From: Neurospora crassa OR74A | Lineage: Eukaryota > Ascomycota > Sordariomycetes > Sordariales > Sordariaceae | Direction: 5' to 3' | Assembly (NCBI RefSeq): GCF_000182925.2 | Contig: NC_026505.1 | Coordinates: 2,108,001-2,172,000 of the forward strand | DNA: 64,000 nucleotides | In this document: positions 12,061-26,115 of the stretch, piece after piece | Numbering within the stretch: the first letter of the stretch is position 1 | Layout: each line of letters opens with the position of its first letter | Notes under the pieces: model-generated | The model's input: only the letters and a program-made list of their open reading frames with translations | The model's database searches: none | What the model was told of the DNA's origin: nothing | Position numbers and translations under genes: made by a program

Positions 12061-14290
12061 TCACTGCAGCATTAGCAGCCTCCTCGCCTCTTCCTTCTCC
12101 TCTTCGGTCGGGTCATCTGAAATCCAGGGGCCCTTCTCCTCTTCAGTCGCGTTGAGGAAGCCCTCTGTCCTCCTGAGGGTCTGGACATCAAGATCCGTCA
12201 CGTACGACTTGCCATCCTGGAGCTTGATGCGCACCTCATGCTCGGTCGACAGCATCATGTCATCCTTGGCCAGACGACGGGGTCCATCGAACACAGCGAC
12301 GACACGCTTCTTCATGGTCATCTGGCCCTTGTCGAAGCCCCAGCTAGAAGGATAATCGCGGCGGTTCTTTCGACCGCGGGCCTTGCTTTGGAGAGCGACG
12401 CCACCGCGGGAGTGAGTGAGACCTCGGGATTTTTGCACACCGTTGGCGGGATTGCCCTTGGTCTTCCTGGAAGGCGAGCTCTTGGATCCACGGCCGCCGA
12501 CGGGATCCTCGTTGTCATCCTCATCGACCATATCTTCGTCTTCATCGATGTCATCCATCTGGGTAGTCATTGTTGTGGTAGTCGGGAGATTGTTCTTCTC
12601 GAGAGTGTTGTGGACGTCGAGATCGTTTTCCACTTCGGCCAACCGCTTTGCATTGATGGCTTCGGTGGGGTCCTCCTGTTGCACAATCCTCAACACGCAG
12701 TCATCCAAATGCTCGTAGAAGTCTTGGGCGTTGCTAAAGGTCTGAGAGCATGTCGAGCACTTGCCGGTGGCATCGGGTGCGTAGCCAGTCAGCTTCTTGT
12801 TGCCAGAGTTGCCGCCGTTGACACCGCCAGTCTTCTTTCGAGCGTTGGGCGGTGTCTGTTCTACACCATGGACGGCTGTTAAGTGACGCTTGAAGACGTC
12901 GGCACGGTTGAACGACTTCTCGGCCGCTGAGCCGGAGCCCGGGCAGAAGCCGCACACCATTGTTCCCTTGTAGTGTGTTAAAGTGTGGCGGTTTTTGTCA
13001 TACTTTCTCGCGAAGCCCTTGACATGATACTCGCATGTCGCAATGGGACATTTCTCTGGCCTTTCTGTTTGATGAGTGAGCATGTGAGCCTTCAAATCCT
13101 TGAAGGTCTTGCCGCACTCGGGATGAGGACACCTCTGCTTCTCCTTTAAGGTTTCATCTCCGCTGTATGGTTGCTCGGATAAGTTGGACTGATACGAAAC
13201 CAGGCTTTGCCTTCTTTGTGGCTCAAGAGGTGCCGGGAAGGGCGAGTATGCCGGGTAGTTGTTGTTTTGTAGGAAAGGCGACGTGCTGCCAGTTCGGAGC
13301 TGCGGGGATGCGGAAAGAGCAGGTGAGCCGGGATATGCGGAGTTAGGAGCAGGGTACATTTGCTCGTAGCTGGGCATAGCCATCGATCGAACTTCGGGGT
13401 GGATCAAAGAAGGGTCTGTTTGTGAGTGAACAGTCAGCAGTCCGCTTTTGGTAAATAAGTTCAAGATCTGACAGAGGAAACCAACACGAAGAATCAAGGG
13501 GAGGAACGAAATGCCAGCTTGGCTGAGTAAAGAAAGAGGAAACTATGCAAGAATTTTGCGGCCTTCGGTCCGCATAGTGTTTACCCCGGGCAAAGAGTAG
13601 AGGAGAAGGGAAACAGGAAGAAGTAGAAGTGGCAGGAGAAGAAAGCACAGGGTTGGAAGCCATTGAAGACGAAGTTGAAACCGTGGAATGGGTCGCCAAG
13701 CTTGTCGGCAAGCGTGTGTCGAGGACCAGACCAGTCTTGGGTGTTGTGGTATAGGATGTGGAAGAAAAACAGGAAGGGGCAGGAAGGCTCTGAGACGGCG
13801 AAAGATGAGATCTAGGGATCTGTTCAAACTCACCGACGAAGCCGGGGCCTTTGGGAACCGAAAATTCGAAATTGGGGTTATAGCCATCCAGAGGCGTGAA
13901 TGAGTACTCATTGCCATGGAAGAACTCGCCTTGATCGACAATACCGGGGCTCACACCGGGGCCCAAAGGAGCTCCCCACGAGGCTAGGTTGCCAGGGTTC
14001 GAGAGGGGGGAGCCAGCGTTTGACGAGGATGCGCTATGGCTATCGACGCTTAGGTTGGAGTCTTCGGGATACAGGCTGGGGGACTTCGCATGGTACATGT
14101 TGTACGGCGCATCGGCATACAAAGTGGTGCTTTGGTCGTAGGCCATCGATGTTGTGTACTCCTGGGATCGGGGTGGGTAGTATTCAGGGGAAATGCCCAT
14201 ATCTACGGGAGTTGAAAACATTCCTCCCTGCGGGGGCTCTGGGTAATGCATCGTGTATTCGTCGGCTTCGTAATGGCGAGCAGTCGCCAT
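12061..14290 (-). CDS. C2H2 zinc-finger protein, probable transcription factor
   Basis: Exons 14290-13834 and 13415-12061, joined across a 418-nt GTGAGT...CAG intron, encode 603 aa. Residues 1-245 are Ser/Pro/Tyr/Asn-rich and probably disordered. Four zinc-finger-like units follow: C248-H267, C275-H300, C307-H335 (C-x2-C...H-x4-H with an inserted loop) and a C2HC unit C372-C392. An Asp/Glu-rich stretch (439-457) and a basic KARGRKNRR segment (497-505, possible nuclear signal) come next. A C-terminal block (508-603) containing SSWGFDKGQMTMKKRVV looks ordered and family-specific. The protein probably binds DNA in the nucleus; targets are unknown. I recognise the architecture as a conserved filamentous-fungal type but cannot name it. 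A probable 5' UTR intron lies upstream. Confidence 0.88.
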
Positions 14291-14373
14291 ACGTCGGAGC
14301 AGGAATTTCTAATGATGGGTATAGAAGCGTCGAAGATATGGTGGCTTGCTAACAATGAGCCACAATCCTTTCG

Positions 14374-14431
14374 CTGTAAGTCTGCATGTCAGTCAAACTG
14401 CGCTGGGGAATCCGGTCCGTCAGTCACTCAC
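14374..14431 (-). other. Probable 5' UTR intron of the zinc-finger gene
   Basis: On the minus strand a GTGAGT donor at 14431 and a CTTACAG acceptor ending at 14374 bound a 58-nt interval about 84 nt upstream of the zinc-finger ATG. It contains a TTTGACTGACATG region that could supply the branch point. Size and signals are typical of fungal introns; there is no transcript evidence. Confidence 0.5.
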
Positions 14432-17400
14432 CTTCACAAGTGGGTTCACTGGTTCAAGGTATTCGAACACAGAGTGACTGGATAGTTCGCAGCTGCTAAC
14501 TTATAACAAGGCGCAATCGAAAGCCGAGAGTCGATCGAAGGGAACGGTTCCTTGGTAGTGAGTCTCAGACCGTGACTTAGACCTCGGGTCGTGGTGAGTA
14601 CGGGAACACGGATGAAAGTGATTGGTGGTGGTATTGAGTGGTAAGGATCGATGTGTCGGATTATCGGATGGTGTGAGTGTCTTGATTCTCCAAAATACCC
14701 TTCGTCTTTGGATCAGTCCTGATCCCTTACTGTTTTTTTGTCGTAGTGTGTGGGTGGGAGTGAGTTAGAAGGAGTGTTGACTATGATCCTCCGTGCTGAG
14801 CTTGTCCGACTTGGGAAATCGTTGGAAGCTTCAGTCGATGTAAACACTCTTGTTCCTGGGCTGATGGTGAAGGAAAGGGCAAGAGAGGCGTAGATATGAT
14901 GGTCGGGGCGTGTGAGGTTTCTATATAGCCGGAGCCTCTTTTACGAACTGCTGGTATCCCGGAGGAGCGTGGAGCTCGGTGGGCATGAGAGATCTGGTAG
15001 GGCTCCAGTGGCCGGCGAGCTGCGAGCGAGGCGTAGTACATGCATTGGGAATGTACTAACACCAGAGTCTGACAGGGACAGGGAAGACGGTGCAGGGGCT
15101 AGGGGGCCAGAGACAGGGGGTGCTTGTGTAGGAGAGAGGGGGCAGGGTACAAAGGTGTGTGTACCGAGAGACTTTCTTGGGAGCTACGTAGCGAGGGTAG
15201 GCACCATCATCGACCCTGCTGCCCATCCACTGAATGGGGCTCATGCTCCTGAGGGCGCCAACCGTGGAACTGCTGTGTAGGTACCCTTGTACTATCGTCA
15301 TAACCGGCTATCCCTGTCTTCCCACGTCCCAAATCGTCGACAGACCACAACTCGGCCACTTGGACGACCGCACCCACGAGCCCTTCTGGATAGCGTGGTT
15401 GGGTAAGAGGGGGTTGCGAAGCGACTTGGCGAGACCTCTCGAGAGACCGTTTAGTATGTGCGATGCTTGTTCCGTACGAAATACCGACACAGCGACACCA
15501 CCAAGAGTTCAAGACCACCTCTTGACCGGCACAGTATGGAGCAGGGGCCCCGAATATCGATCGCTAGTTTGAGGTGGTGACTTGTGATGTTGACTTGTCC
15601 GTGGGTTGACTTGGGCAACTACCCAGTCGAGCCAGTTGGTACCATTTCTCGCCCACCATCAAGATAATAAAGATAATGGGATTGGGGTTCTGGACTGTGT
15701 AATTATTGGTCATTTTGTCAGTCTAGCTCCCGTCTCCTGTGATGTTGATCTCCCCCGTATGTATCCGAACCAGGTTAAGGACCTTGTCCCTGGTCCCTGC
15801 CCAGGAAGGGCTCGCGGGTTGGAAATTGGGACGCCGTCTATTGAGCATTTCCCAGAGCTCAAGCGAGCATCCGGAAGCGAGACATGCTGTCGCAAATCTG
15901 TTCTCGCCCCTGGATGTCGTTTTTGTTGCCATCTTTTTTTCTTTTTCCATCTCTCATGATCCGAACAGCCAGTCATATCTCGTCTGAACATCATACAAGT
16001 GCGGGTTCCTGAAGAGCCGATGCAGTGGACAGGCGAGGAATGAGGGTACGAGGCAGAACCCACGAGGCCTGGATCCGTTGTCCCTCGGAGGACAGCACGA
16101 GCTATTGGGACTCTAGCATGGCAGCTTGATCCACGCACCGTTCTTTACAGACGGCGCTGGTGCTGTGCCCATCCTATATCTCGTTCTTACGCATTTTCCA
16201 CTTTTCCACTGTGTCTTGGGGTGTACGCACTGTCTTGAGCGGAAGCCATCCGAACGTAGGGAAATTGCATCCATCGCTCTGTCTACTCCAAGACATGTAC
16301 AAACTTGATGATGGGCTTTTTGCTTTGGCACACTGTACTGTAGCCGGGTGAACCACGAGTCTTGTCAACGGTTACACAACGGGTCGGAGGAGTTCAGTCA
16401 GTCGCACGCTAGGTAGCAGACCTAGGTAGTTACCGACGTTGTCTCGCGGACAAGGCACCAGATTGGGGAGCCCACCACCGCACATCAGGCTCTCGAGTCG
16501 AGTCTGGAGCCTCCGAAGTGGCACTCTTCCGTCACTGCTTGTCCCATTGCCAGGCCAAGGACTGCCTATTACCTCAAGGGATCTGCCAGAGACAAAGTCC
16601 AATGGCCAAAACGCAACCATACCTGCCATCCACGATCGCCAACGTTCAAACTGACGTCCAATACGATTTGACGCGCATCGAGGACTGTATGGGTATGCGC
16701 CCAGCCTTGTTCTTGTTGCAGTTGTAGGGACTCGAGGTCGCAATCTCAGTCTTGGTCGTGGTCACGATATCGTGAAGGTGGCCGTATCCTCTGAAGTCAG
16801 GGAAATCTAAAGATATTTTTATGCATTCTTGGTGCCGTGCAAGCCGCTGCGCATACCCGACATATTGGATGTGCAAGCCTGCCGCCCGCAGCGCCCGGAT
16901 GGTTCCATGTAGTACCGTAGGGACTGGCGCTGCAATGTGCCCCTTGGGTGCTGCAATGGTGCAGTGGCTTGACATGTCCTCATCACCCACTGACTGAAAG
17001 GGTTGATAACATAACTTGATTGGGGTGGCTGCTGGTGACGGGACCCGTCCCCACCAATGGAAATCAAGGGGGTTGCAGCCAGCGCGGATGGGTGTTACTG
17101 CAACAGTGGACGGCCAGTGCGCTAGAGGGCCAAAAGGGCAGAAGGGTGTTGCTCAATGTGTGTTTCTTGCACCCCAAAACAAGGTGCACAGCCTTATTGC
17201 CATCACCAAACGGAAAACCTGGAAGCCTTCTTTGTTGCAATCGGGGCTTCGACGTGGAGCTTAGTGATGGCCTCCCATCCGCGATGCCATAATTGAACGT
17301 TTTCGTTGCTTATACGATGATGTGTCATGTACCGTAGCTTATCTTGCGTCCGAAACGGCTTGCTAGTATCTGGGGATAGTGGTGGTGGTGGTGGTGCAGC

Positions 17401-18207
17401 TCCGTGATGTGGAATCTCGTCTCGAGATTGTGAAATTATCACGGGGCCTTCACGGCGAGTCTGGAACAGCGGAACTTGCCCTGGGCATAGATTCCCTCCG
17501 CTCGGTAACCCGTTCCCATCGCATCGCGCTGCCTGCTGTTCGTCCGGTATTCGTCCGGATTGCAATCCGTGGTCCCTGGTCAAGTCCTGGCCGGTGCAGT
17601 GCCAAGCGACGAAAAGCGGAGTACATGGCAGAGAATGTCGGGCAGAAAGAGCGCCGTGTCGGGGAGGGGGGGGGGGGCATGGGCGGGGGGCATCGTGGGC
17701 ACCGGTGGACGGACTGGGACACTGCCATGGGGGCCAAACAATGTGTGTGCACATGCGCTTCTCCCAAACAGGTAAGGCAACATCGAAGCGATTTCGCAAA
17801 ATCGAGCCTCATTGTCGAGTTGGTGAGTTTGGCTTATTTGGCGGTCAAGAATTCGATATGTACGAGAAATGACAATTTGCAATTTCTGGCGGGTTTGCGC
17901 TTGTTACGGTCGGTTCAAGCGAGTCGGAGCCGATGCCTAGGTAGACTAGACAGTCGAGACTAGATTGAGAAATGGTTCTTCACCGCGCGAGTGGACAAGA
18001 AGAGGAGTTTGCGAATTTGCCATTTTAACAAAAGTGGTGAACGTGAGGAAGAGGGGACGTCTATTCAACACCTACCTATGGCAGCCACCGATGAACATGG
18101 AAGCAGGCAAGAAACGAACCGCCTTCAAGTTCTGCAAGAACAATTTGCACGCCCGTCTGCACCTTCCCCGTACGCGGTGTTCATTACCTAACGTGCAACT
18201 GAAGTAT

Positions 18208-18227
18208 CTACCTCTACGTAGAGGTAG
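18208..18227. repeat. Perfect 20-bp palindrome
   Basis: CTACCTCTACGTAGAGGTAG equals its own reverse complement. It embeds the TACCT/AGGTA words common elsewhere in the window. It could be a dimeric protein site or a chance extension of that vocabulary. Confidence 0.8.
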
Positions 18228-21200
18228 GCATGCACAAAGGGTACAATCTAGTGCGCTGTCCCTTCCAAACGGGAGTTCGATATCTACATTCTCCTCAGCT
18301 ACACTGCACTGCAAGTACTTAGGTAGTCGCTGTATTCGTTTGCTCTGAAATTTTCACACGCACCTTATCCCCAGATCCTGAACACCAAACGAAACAAAAC
18401 GTAACAAACCCCAATGTTACCGCGGAGCCTCGCTCGCTACACTAGCCTTGTTTTCGCTTTCCTCAAGGCGTCGTCATTATCGCCATCCGCGGGAAAACTC
18501 TGGAAATGAAGATGCAAATCCGCAGCAAACCAATTTGACCAATTGGCTCGTTCTACTGCCGCAATAGTATCTAACCAGTCGCGGAGTAGTCCATGATATT
18601 TTTTGCGTATGCGCCTGGCTGTAAGCGTAATCTTTGCATCATTGACATCGACTGCAATGCATCGAACTTGCCCACGTCGTTACGGGGAAAAGGCAGTTTG
18701 CAGAAAGCAAATTACAGGCTCCGCGGTGGTGCAACCGGCAATTCGGCTGCTGGAAGAAAAAAGCAACCTCACACCAAGGCATGTGTTCATTATACTAGTG
18801 TACCCAGGATTTTGACGATCAATTGTTCGACAGGCCGAGTCAAAACAAGATATGTACCAGACCCGTGATCGGCGGATTTTCCGTGCCTGAGCCCCGAACC
18901 TCCTGGGCGGAGAGGGCGGAAACGACGACGAACCGTTCCCCCGGCGACCCCAAGGTGATGGAACTCGTGCGGTGGGACGGACAGTGCCCGGTGCGGGCGG
19001 GGCAGTGGGACATGCAGACAAGCCTGCCCCGCCAGAGACAGGGGCACTGCAACAGGGCTTCACTTTCGTAGCCATAGCAAACCTCGGCCCCAAATCTCGA
19101 AACTGAGGCCGATGGACATGGAGAAGCCCCGCCCCCCTCCGGAGAAGGCCGGGCCCCATCGCACACTCCCACTTTGACTCCCACGCAAGTGGAACACAAC
19201 ACAGAGGGACAAAAGTCTCGTTCTGAGGCCGGGCTCCAGTCATCTCGCCGTCCTGTCCCGCCCGGACTGCAGGTCTCCGGAGTCGATCGCCCGCTCCGAA
19301 TCCGAACTCGAAGAGTGATAAGGTGCCGTGGTGGGTTAGTGACCTAGGGAGGGGCACAAGCACTTGAAGAGCACGGCCGTCTCGAATTGATACTTGATGG
19401 GTGCATGCTGGTATCAGACGGTATGTACAGTCATCCATTCATATCGTGCTGCGATTTGTCCGATAACACTAGGTGACAACCAAGGTGGCTGTCATCAGGC
19501 TCCGTCTTTTACCATCACGGTCCCCGTGTCCGAACTCCGTCCCTCGCTGTTCACGAGACAAACATTGCAGACATAGGCACGCACGCAGTGGGTAAAGAAA
19601 AGAAAAAAACCACCACGCTACAAACCCTGGGTTTTTTGGTACAGATCACAACGTGTAACGTCAGTGGAACCGGGTCAAGATCTGCGTTGCGTTCAGCCGA
19701 CATCAGGACCAATCCCATCGCTGCGTTCCCAGATAGATCTAGTCGTGGCTCACGTCTGCATGCCGCCAAATCGTAAGCTGTCATTGGCCCTTTTACGTTG
19801 TGATTCAAGGGGCCCAAGATGATGCAAATTGTTTCTCTGTGTGGGGAAAGCCAAAAAGGTAAAATCCAAAAAAAGCAACGATTTGCCCAGGCGCTGCAAC
19901 CTCCCTTGGTCTTGGGTCTGTCAGACAACAATCCCTACGCTGCTCCCGCACCGGGACCACACCCGCAATCACACCTATATTACAGAAGGGCTGTCGGTAT
20001 TATAGCACATCCCGTGGCCTATGAGGATGCCCGCTGGTCGTAATGGCCTGGATCAGCATTATTACGCGATTATAGTAAAGGGATCTCTCTTGTATAGCCA
20101 TGGAGGCCCTGTTCAGTTCCATGTTGTCGACACCGCACTTCATGTCACCGGATGTTTACTGGTCTTCCACGCGGTTTCAAGGAAAAGGATTATATCATAA
20201 TACCAGGGGGGGGAGAAGTCGACAACCTTACACCGTATGTGTGCCCCTACACACACACGAGAAACAAGGCTGATATAGCTCTCCTAACCCAGGATAAAAT
20301 TCAATAGACATCATCCTCGTTTCACCAATCCCCGGCTTCGCTCCCACTCGTTGTTGTCGTTGAGGTTGGAAAGGTCATCTGGCTGCCTAACTAACTCCAA
20401 GATCCATATCGTGTCCCTTCCACGATCAGTCTCACGTACTATGTACACTTATACCGGGTCTCACAACTTCAGGGGTATCCTATAATAGGAGTTGGAGTTC
20501 CACTTAAACATCATTTGCAACGACGTCTTCATTCCGATGACCGGATCGCGATGCAAGCAGCCGGGATCACTGGAAGGTACATCTGTCCATCCATACCACT
20601 GGGATATTGTTGCGGAGCCTCGCGATGAACTGAATACAGAAAAACAGAGAGGAAAAAGGGGGGTCAGTAATGTCCCGATATTGAGTTCCTGTTCCTTGGT
20701 CATGGATAGCTTGTCTAGCCTATCTCAGTTCATGCATTCCTCCCCCCTATCCGGCGCAGGTACCCAGTCATCCAGCGGTCTTGGCTTGTTTAGAGGCAAG
20801 TTCGACATGTCGTACAGACTCAGAAACTGAGAAGGCCAAGAACTCTGTGTCTCTGCTATCGTGGGACTTTCACTTCGGTTTCTTTTCTGACTCTCGTATC
20901 TGGTTTACACGAGTCAGCCGGACCGGAGTCTCTCCAAAAGCAAACTACCTACCTACTATATATATGATCCTCTCACGGCCAAGAGTTTCTCCGATATCAT
21001 GATGACGACGACGGCGACAATCTCATATTCACAATGTCTGAAAATGATTTTCGTGGCAACTTGCCTTCCCTATGAAGCATGATCGAGACCAAAAGAGGCA
21101 ATCGGGATTTCACCTCAGGGGTCTTGGCGTATCTTTATGTCACATAGGTAGGTATTTACAACATTTCAACCAACACAATAAACAGTATCGCAGTACTTTT

Positions 21201-21696
21201 TGATGCGAATTCGGATGCCTCAGGATTATTGTCCAACGCGAGCATAACTTGAATCAGATCGACTCAAAGATCGAATTAAACCAAATGGTTACCTACCGCA
21301 GGAAGTCAAATCAAGCTTTATTTTTTTAGGTTCATGTCGTTGGAGGCAATTGGATGTCGTGAATTGAGGCAGTGCTCAGCCCTATAAGGTACCACGGGCA
21401 GTCCAGCCCCAACCTCAGTAGTCTAGTGCACAGTACGTACCGTAGGAAAGTTGGTGACGACGAAAAAAAAAAAAGAGCCCCTCTTCATTCACTACAGTGG
21501 CATTTCTTTGGATTTTCAAGGTTACCTACTCATCGCCTTCGTTTTTCCCGAAGTTGAGATCACTTCCAACATAAACCAGAGAAACTCCTAACCAAGACAC
21601 ACACGAACGGACGAAACTGCTATTCCGAAGTCGGGTTCATGTTTGCAAAAAGGGGGTTGGCAGTCCCTTTGCTTTGCGACGACGGGAATAAAGTGG

Positions 21697-21720
21697 TCCT
21701 CCCTCCCTCCCTCCCTCGCC
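21697..21720. repeat. CCCT-type simple repeat
   Basis: A short run of tandem CCCT units lies in a C-rich stretch. No gene is adjacent. Confidence 0.7.
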
Positions 21721-24700
21721 CCTCCCGCGTGCCTGAGACCGCGGCTCCGACCCGTCTTACCCGCCAGGCCCGCCCACGCCGCCCAGCCAGGTGATGCGAT
21801 GGAAACGTGAGCAGCTCTTCCCCACGAGCCCCTCCGCGCGCCGCCCCATACGGTCGGGCCAAACGGTCGGGACAACTTAAGCGCTTTGAGCTTGTGAGCC
21901 CAGTGTGTCCCAACAGTAGGTAGGTACGTTCGCGGGCCGTTACCTAGTTTCCGGGGTCTGTTCGGTTTGTGCGGATGCGGAGTTTCTTGGGTTCAAATTT
22001 TCCTTACTTGATATGTCTAGTACATATCCCTTTTCACCTTTTACTGACCTCACCTAAACCGGACCTGCTGTCAAAAGAACCCATCATGATTGGTGGGCTA
22101 TGTTTTATCGTGGAAGATAAGGGGGTTAATGAGAATTGTGTCAAGTCCACACTTTCTTCTTCCGCCCTTCCGTCGAAGATCCGAACTCGGCTCGTCCAGA
22201 TTGATGGAAGTGAGCAAGGGGCCAAGGGTCGTTTCCCAATCCTGCGGCCTAGAAATGGAAATTTTTAAAGTTTTTTTCCATTCCATCAAGTGCCTCCTTC
22301 TATGCTTGCGGCGGTCCTTCCAAGGTTTTACGCCATACGCCGTAAGCATGCACAAAAGAAGACACGAATACGGGTTAAAGCATGTGGGATTGGAAACCCT
22401 GCAAGTATTGGCCGTGTACCTGCGCTTAAACTCCAGCACCCGGCTCCAGTGGCGGCTTTCTCTCATCTGCCGGTCCGGGGCAGTGACCAAGCTTGTTGTT
22501 GTTGCCTGGCTTTGGCCAAAAGCTATCTCTTTGTGGCTGGTTTACAATGCCGGTTGGGGCGCTTCACACAGTTTTGGATAGGACACGTGAGAAGCGCGCG
22601 AGGGAGGATAAGGATGAGGGGATGCGGGGCACGGGCAGATCATGATAGTTGTCGTCGCCGGAGCTAGGGAGTTTGGCGAGGATTATGATGAAGCGAGTTG
22701 TGACGGTACCTTGGATTAGGAAAAGATGAGGCGCGCAATTCAGCTCGTCAGTGTCTCTCGCTCGCATTGCATCCTCATCCCTCACCAGCTGGTTGCATGT
22801 CAGTAAGTTGGTCTGATCTCGGGTTTAGTCCGCCGCGGCACGCCGGATATCAGAAACCACTTCCCGATGTCTCTCCGAGTAGATGTCGCGACTGCTTTGA
22901 ACAGCGAGAGCGGGAAGGGAAGTCGCAATTTCCATTTCCGTCACCGCATTTGAACGACTCACCATCAGGCCGGGCAAGCTGGAGCCGGCTCCACGTGAGA
23001 TGCTGCAAGTGAGATTCAAGTTCGTGGAAAATTTGTAAAAATCACCTTGCCATTCCCCGGTTCCTCCCTCAGTGCAAGTGTAACATCGCTCGCCTCACAG
23101 TCCAAAAACCCACGACGCAATGGGCACACGGACAATCTTTTGGATGGGTAACTTTGAAGAAGTGGGAGTGTTTTGTTGCGATGCGACTCCAAATCCGATT
23201 CGGGTAACGATTGCGGTGCCCTGGGGTCGCTGAACCCTTGTGCTACTGTTTTGTGCTTCGAGTTTTCTTGCCCAATCAGACTTCGCCATCATCCACAAAC
23301 AGTACTTTCAGGCTCGATGGATGTTCAGTTGGTTGACTCGGGTCGAGGCATGGAGATCTTCGGCGCCGCTTCGCACACTCAATTGTGAGAGCAGGCTCTC
23401 AATCCTCCCCGGCACCATGTACAGTGCAGCGTGTTTGGCGACAAGTGACAACAGACTATTATTTTACACCCTGTGAAAAGTCACTAGTACAACTACCATG
23501 TGCACTACTTTTAAGATGAAAATTACATCACCAGAAAACCCGCCTTGAGGATCGACGGCACACAACACCGTACCTAGGTGGTTCACCCAAGGGTCAAGGC
23601 ACGAAGATCTGGCCATCAAAGGTTCTGAAAATCATCATCGGATTGGCGTGCCAGAGACAAGTAACTGGCCCAAGACATGCACTCTGACGACAGTGAGCAT
23701 CAGAGGCGTTACGCTGCGAAGATTATTTGCTTGGATGAGCGACCGGAGTTATTGCATACAATGGATCGTAGCAAGGGGCCGCCTGATTGATCTCAGGGAA
23801 ATGGAACCGCGAAAGGCTCTGGAGCGATTTGAACGACTGTTGTAGGGCCATTCGCATCACATCATCAAGGTGGTATCAGAGGAAATGAGATGGTTGTTGA
23901 CGTGGAAATGTAATAACCAATAATCCCCTGGTTTTGTTAAGAGCACACTGGGCGAGATATTGCCTCTTTGCTAGTGTCTACCTATCTTCCCGCCCGGCCA
24001 TCAACGATGAACTTCAAGCAGTCAGTTCGTCCTGTGAGCTCGATGTGCAACTGCAAGGAGCCAACCTTGTTTGACGCCTTCACGACGCCTCACGCCTCAC
24101 GCCTCTCGCCTTGTCCTGTGCCGCCGCGGCCGCCGCCGCCATGGTCCGTTGGCTCCGTGGCTCGACCTTCCAGGAGGTGGTACCGCAACAACAATACCCA
24201 GGATCTCAACTTCTCCTTTTTCACCAAAACGAAAGTCTAACATAACTTGAAAGGGCGACGTACGAGGTTGGGAAGATACTTCTCACAAACATCATGTATG
24301 GCTCCCACTCTGCACAAGCTCCAGGGTCCACGCAATGCCCAAACCCAGGGATATTATCCCAAAGGGGAAAACATAAACGAGAGAACGACCCAGGCCCCTA
24401 CACTAGTCCTCACTCCCACTTGTGCCCTGGACGCTTCACAAGCCAATGGTGTGCTTCGAAAGTTGCACCGTGACGCTTCTCGGGCCCGACAATACGGAAA
24501 GCTGCCAAGCCGAAGCCAAGGCACCAGGGCACCATTCTTTTTCAGACAAGGGCCAAGGGCCCTGGACGAGGGGGGGGAAAGCAGAGGGCGAGGGGGAAGA
24601 TGATCTTCCCGCGATTCGTCAATTGCCAAGACGGACCCCAAGCCGCGGGCCTTGGTACGCATGGTAGCATGGAGGCTTTGGCGGCTTGGCTTGGAATTGG

Positions 24701-25612
24701 TAACTTGACGAGACAGAGTCGCAGTGGTAGTCGAGTGAGGGAGGAATCTAGAACCAAGGATTTCTGTGGTCGGTGACAGTGAAAGCGTTCAAAGGAGGTT
24801 GGATAGAATCGGTATCCAGCACCATGGTAGTCTCTTTCCCTGCCTCGATGCCATGTTGGCGATATGCCATTGTTCAGGGACAGAAAGAGGGCACCAAGGT
24901 TATGTTATCTGTAATGCAGGCTGCGTGTATGTACATAGTGAACAAGCCACCCACAAGTTGGGTATCGACCTTGAGATGAAGCCAAGACTGGTGTATCGTC
25001 ATCAGCATGGGGTACCTCAAGTCCTGTTCTTAGTGTAAGTGGTGGTTTCTAAGTTTAATCTCGGCCACAGCAGAGTGCAGTCCTGGGGGCCAGAGCAACC
25101 CTAATCTCCAACTAAGAGGGAACACAGCATTAACCCCAACAGGACACGGGGTCTTCATACTAGAAGCCCGTCGCATTGGAGATATTGCCAACCACAGAAT
25201 AACGGGAGGCTGCGTATCGCACCAGGAAACCAAAATACCATAACAAGCAAAGCCATTTGATCCCGTCCGCAAAAGGTTATCTCCCTTTTTTGGGACCCGC
25301 CGAGGACCTCTCAAGGAATAGCATCTCGTTTCATGAGCTCGCTTGGAAGAGGAGAGTGAGATGGGAGCGGTGGCTGCCCAGCCTGACCTTGGTCCCGTGA
25401 GCAAACCATCAAGCATTCGCCTATCGCGGGGTAGGCAGCCATCAGCGGCACGGAAAAGGGCTAGAGAACCCGCGGAATTGTAGGTACATACCGTGCCATG
25501 TCGAAGAGTGGGCGAGTGGCCTGTCAAGAGGGATCTTGATGCAAAAGCACCCAAAGAGGGGTGATGGGAGATGAGAAGGGATGGACAGCAAACCTTGACA
25601 ACGCAGATCCCG

Positions 25613-25624
25613 CCCCCCCCCCCC
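25613..25624. repeat. Poly(C) run of 12
   Basis: A pure C tract (interrupted only by a G upstream) in non-coding DNA; a simple microsatellite. Confidence 0.9.
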
Positions 25625-26115
25625 TTCCTTTCCGGCTCATCCAGACGCTGGTCGATGTATGATATTTTCTTCCGTCAACAACTGCCAGTCAATTCTCGAT
25701 TACCCCATTGTGTATTCGCAAGTGTCATCGCGGGAGGAGAAAGGGCGAGTTGTCCGCGAGTTGGCCATGTCCGTGGGCGGGTCTCTCTTCCCCCGGCAAC
25801 GGCACCGGCACAACACTTAGCGCGATTCCACTCTCCCCCGGCTGCCGGACCCCCACTCTCCCGGGGCCCATGCTGTGTCGGTGAGGTTCGAAAGTTTCCG
25901 AATGACGATCCGGGGCTCTCGCCGACCGTGAAAACCAGACAAGATTGGTGCTTATCAGGACGCAGACTAGGCTTGCTTGCATTGCCCTGATGCAATGGCA
26001 GGTGGGGTCTTCTGGGTTGCAAGGCTGTGACGAACAAGTGGAAGTGCGGAATGAGAAAGTGGAAAATCTGAAGAAATGTGACGCTCCGGGGGGGAGGGGA
26101 AGGGAATGGGGATGG

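Noticed and set aside
12238-12882. 214-codon plus-strand frame
   Set aside because: Antisense shadow of the zinc-finger gene, whose fingers are unmistakable on the minus strand.
13416-13497. Alternative start of the zinc-finger protein inside its intron
   Set aside because: The in-frame extension begins with TTG, and the splice junction gives a clean continuous protein.
17203-17963. Overlapping frames of about 195 codons on both strands
   Set aside because: Neither product looks like a protein, and both cross the same G/C-rich low-complexity patch.
18680-19438. 252-codon minus-strand open frame
   Set aside because: The product is a mix of Pro, Arg, Ser and Gly with no domain, codon bias or conserved-looking block; overlapping frames on the other strand are equally open, as expected in GC-rich non-coding DNA.
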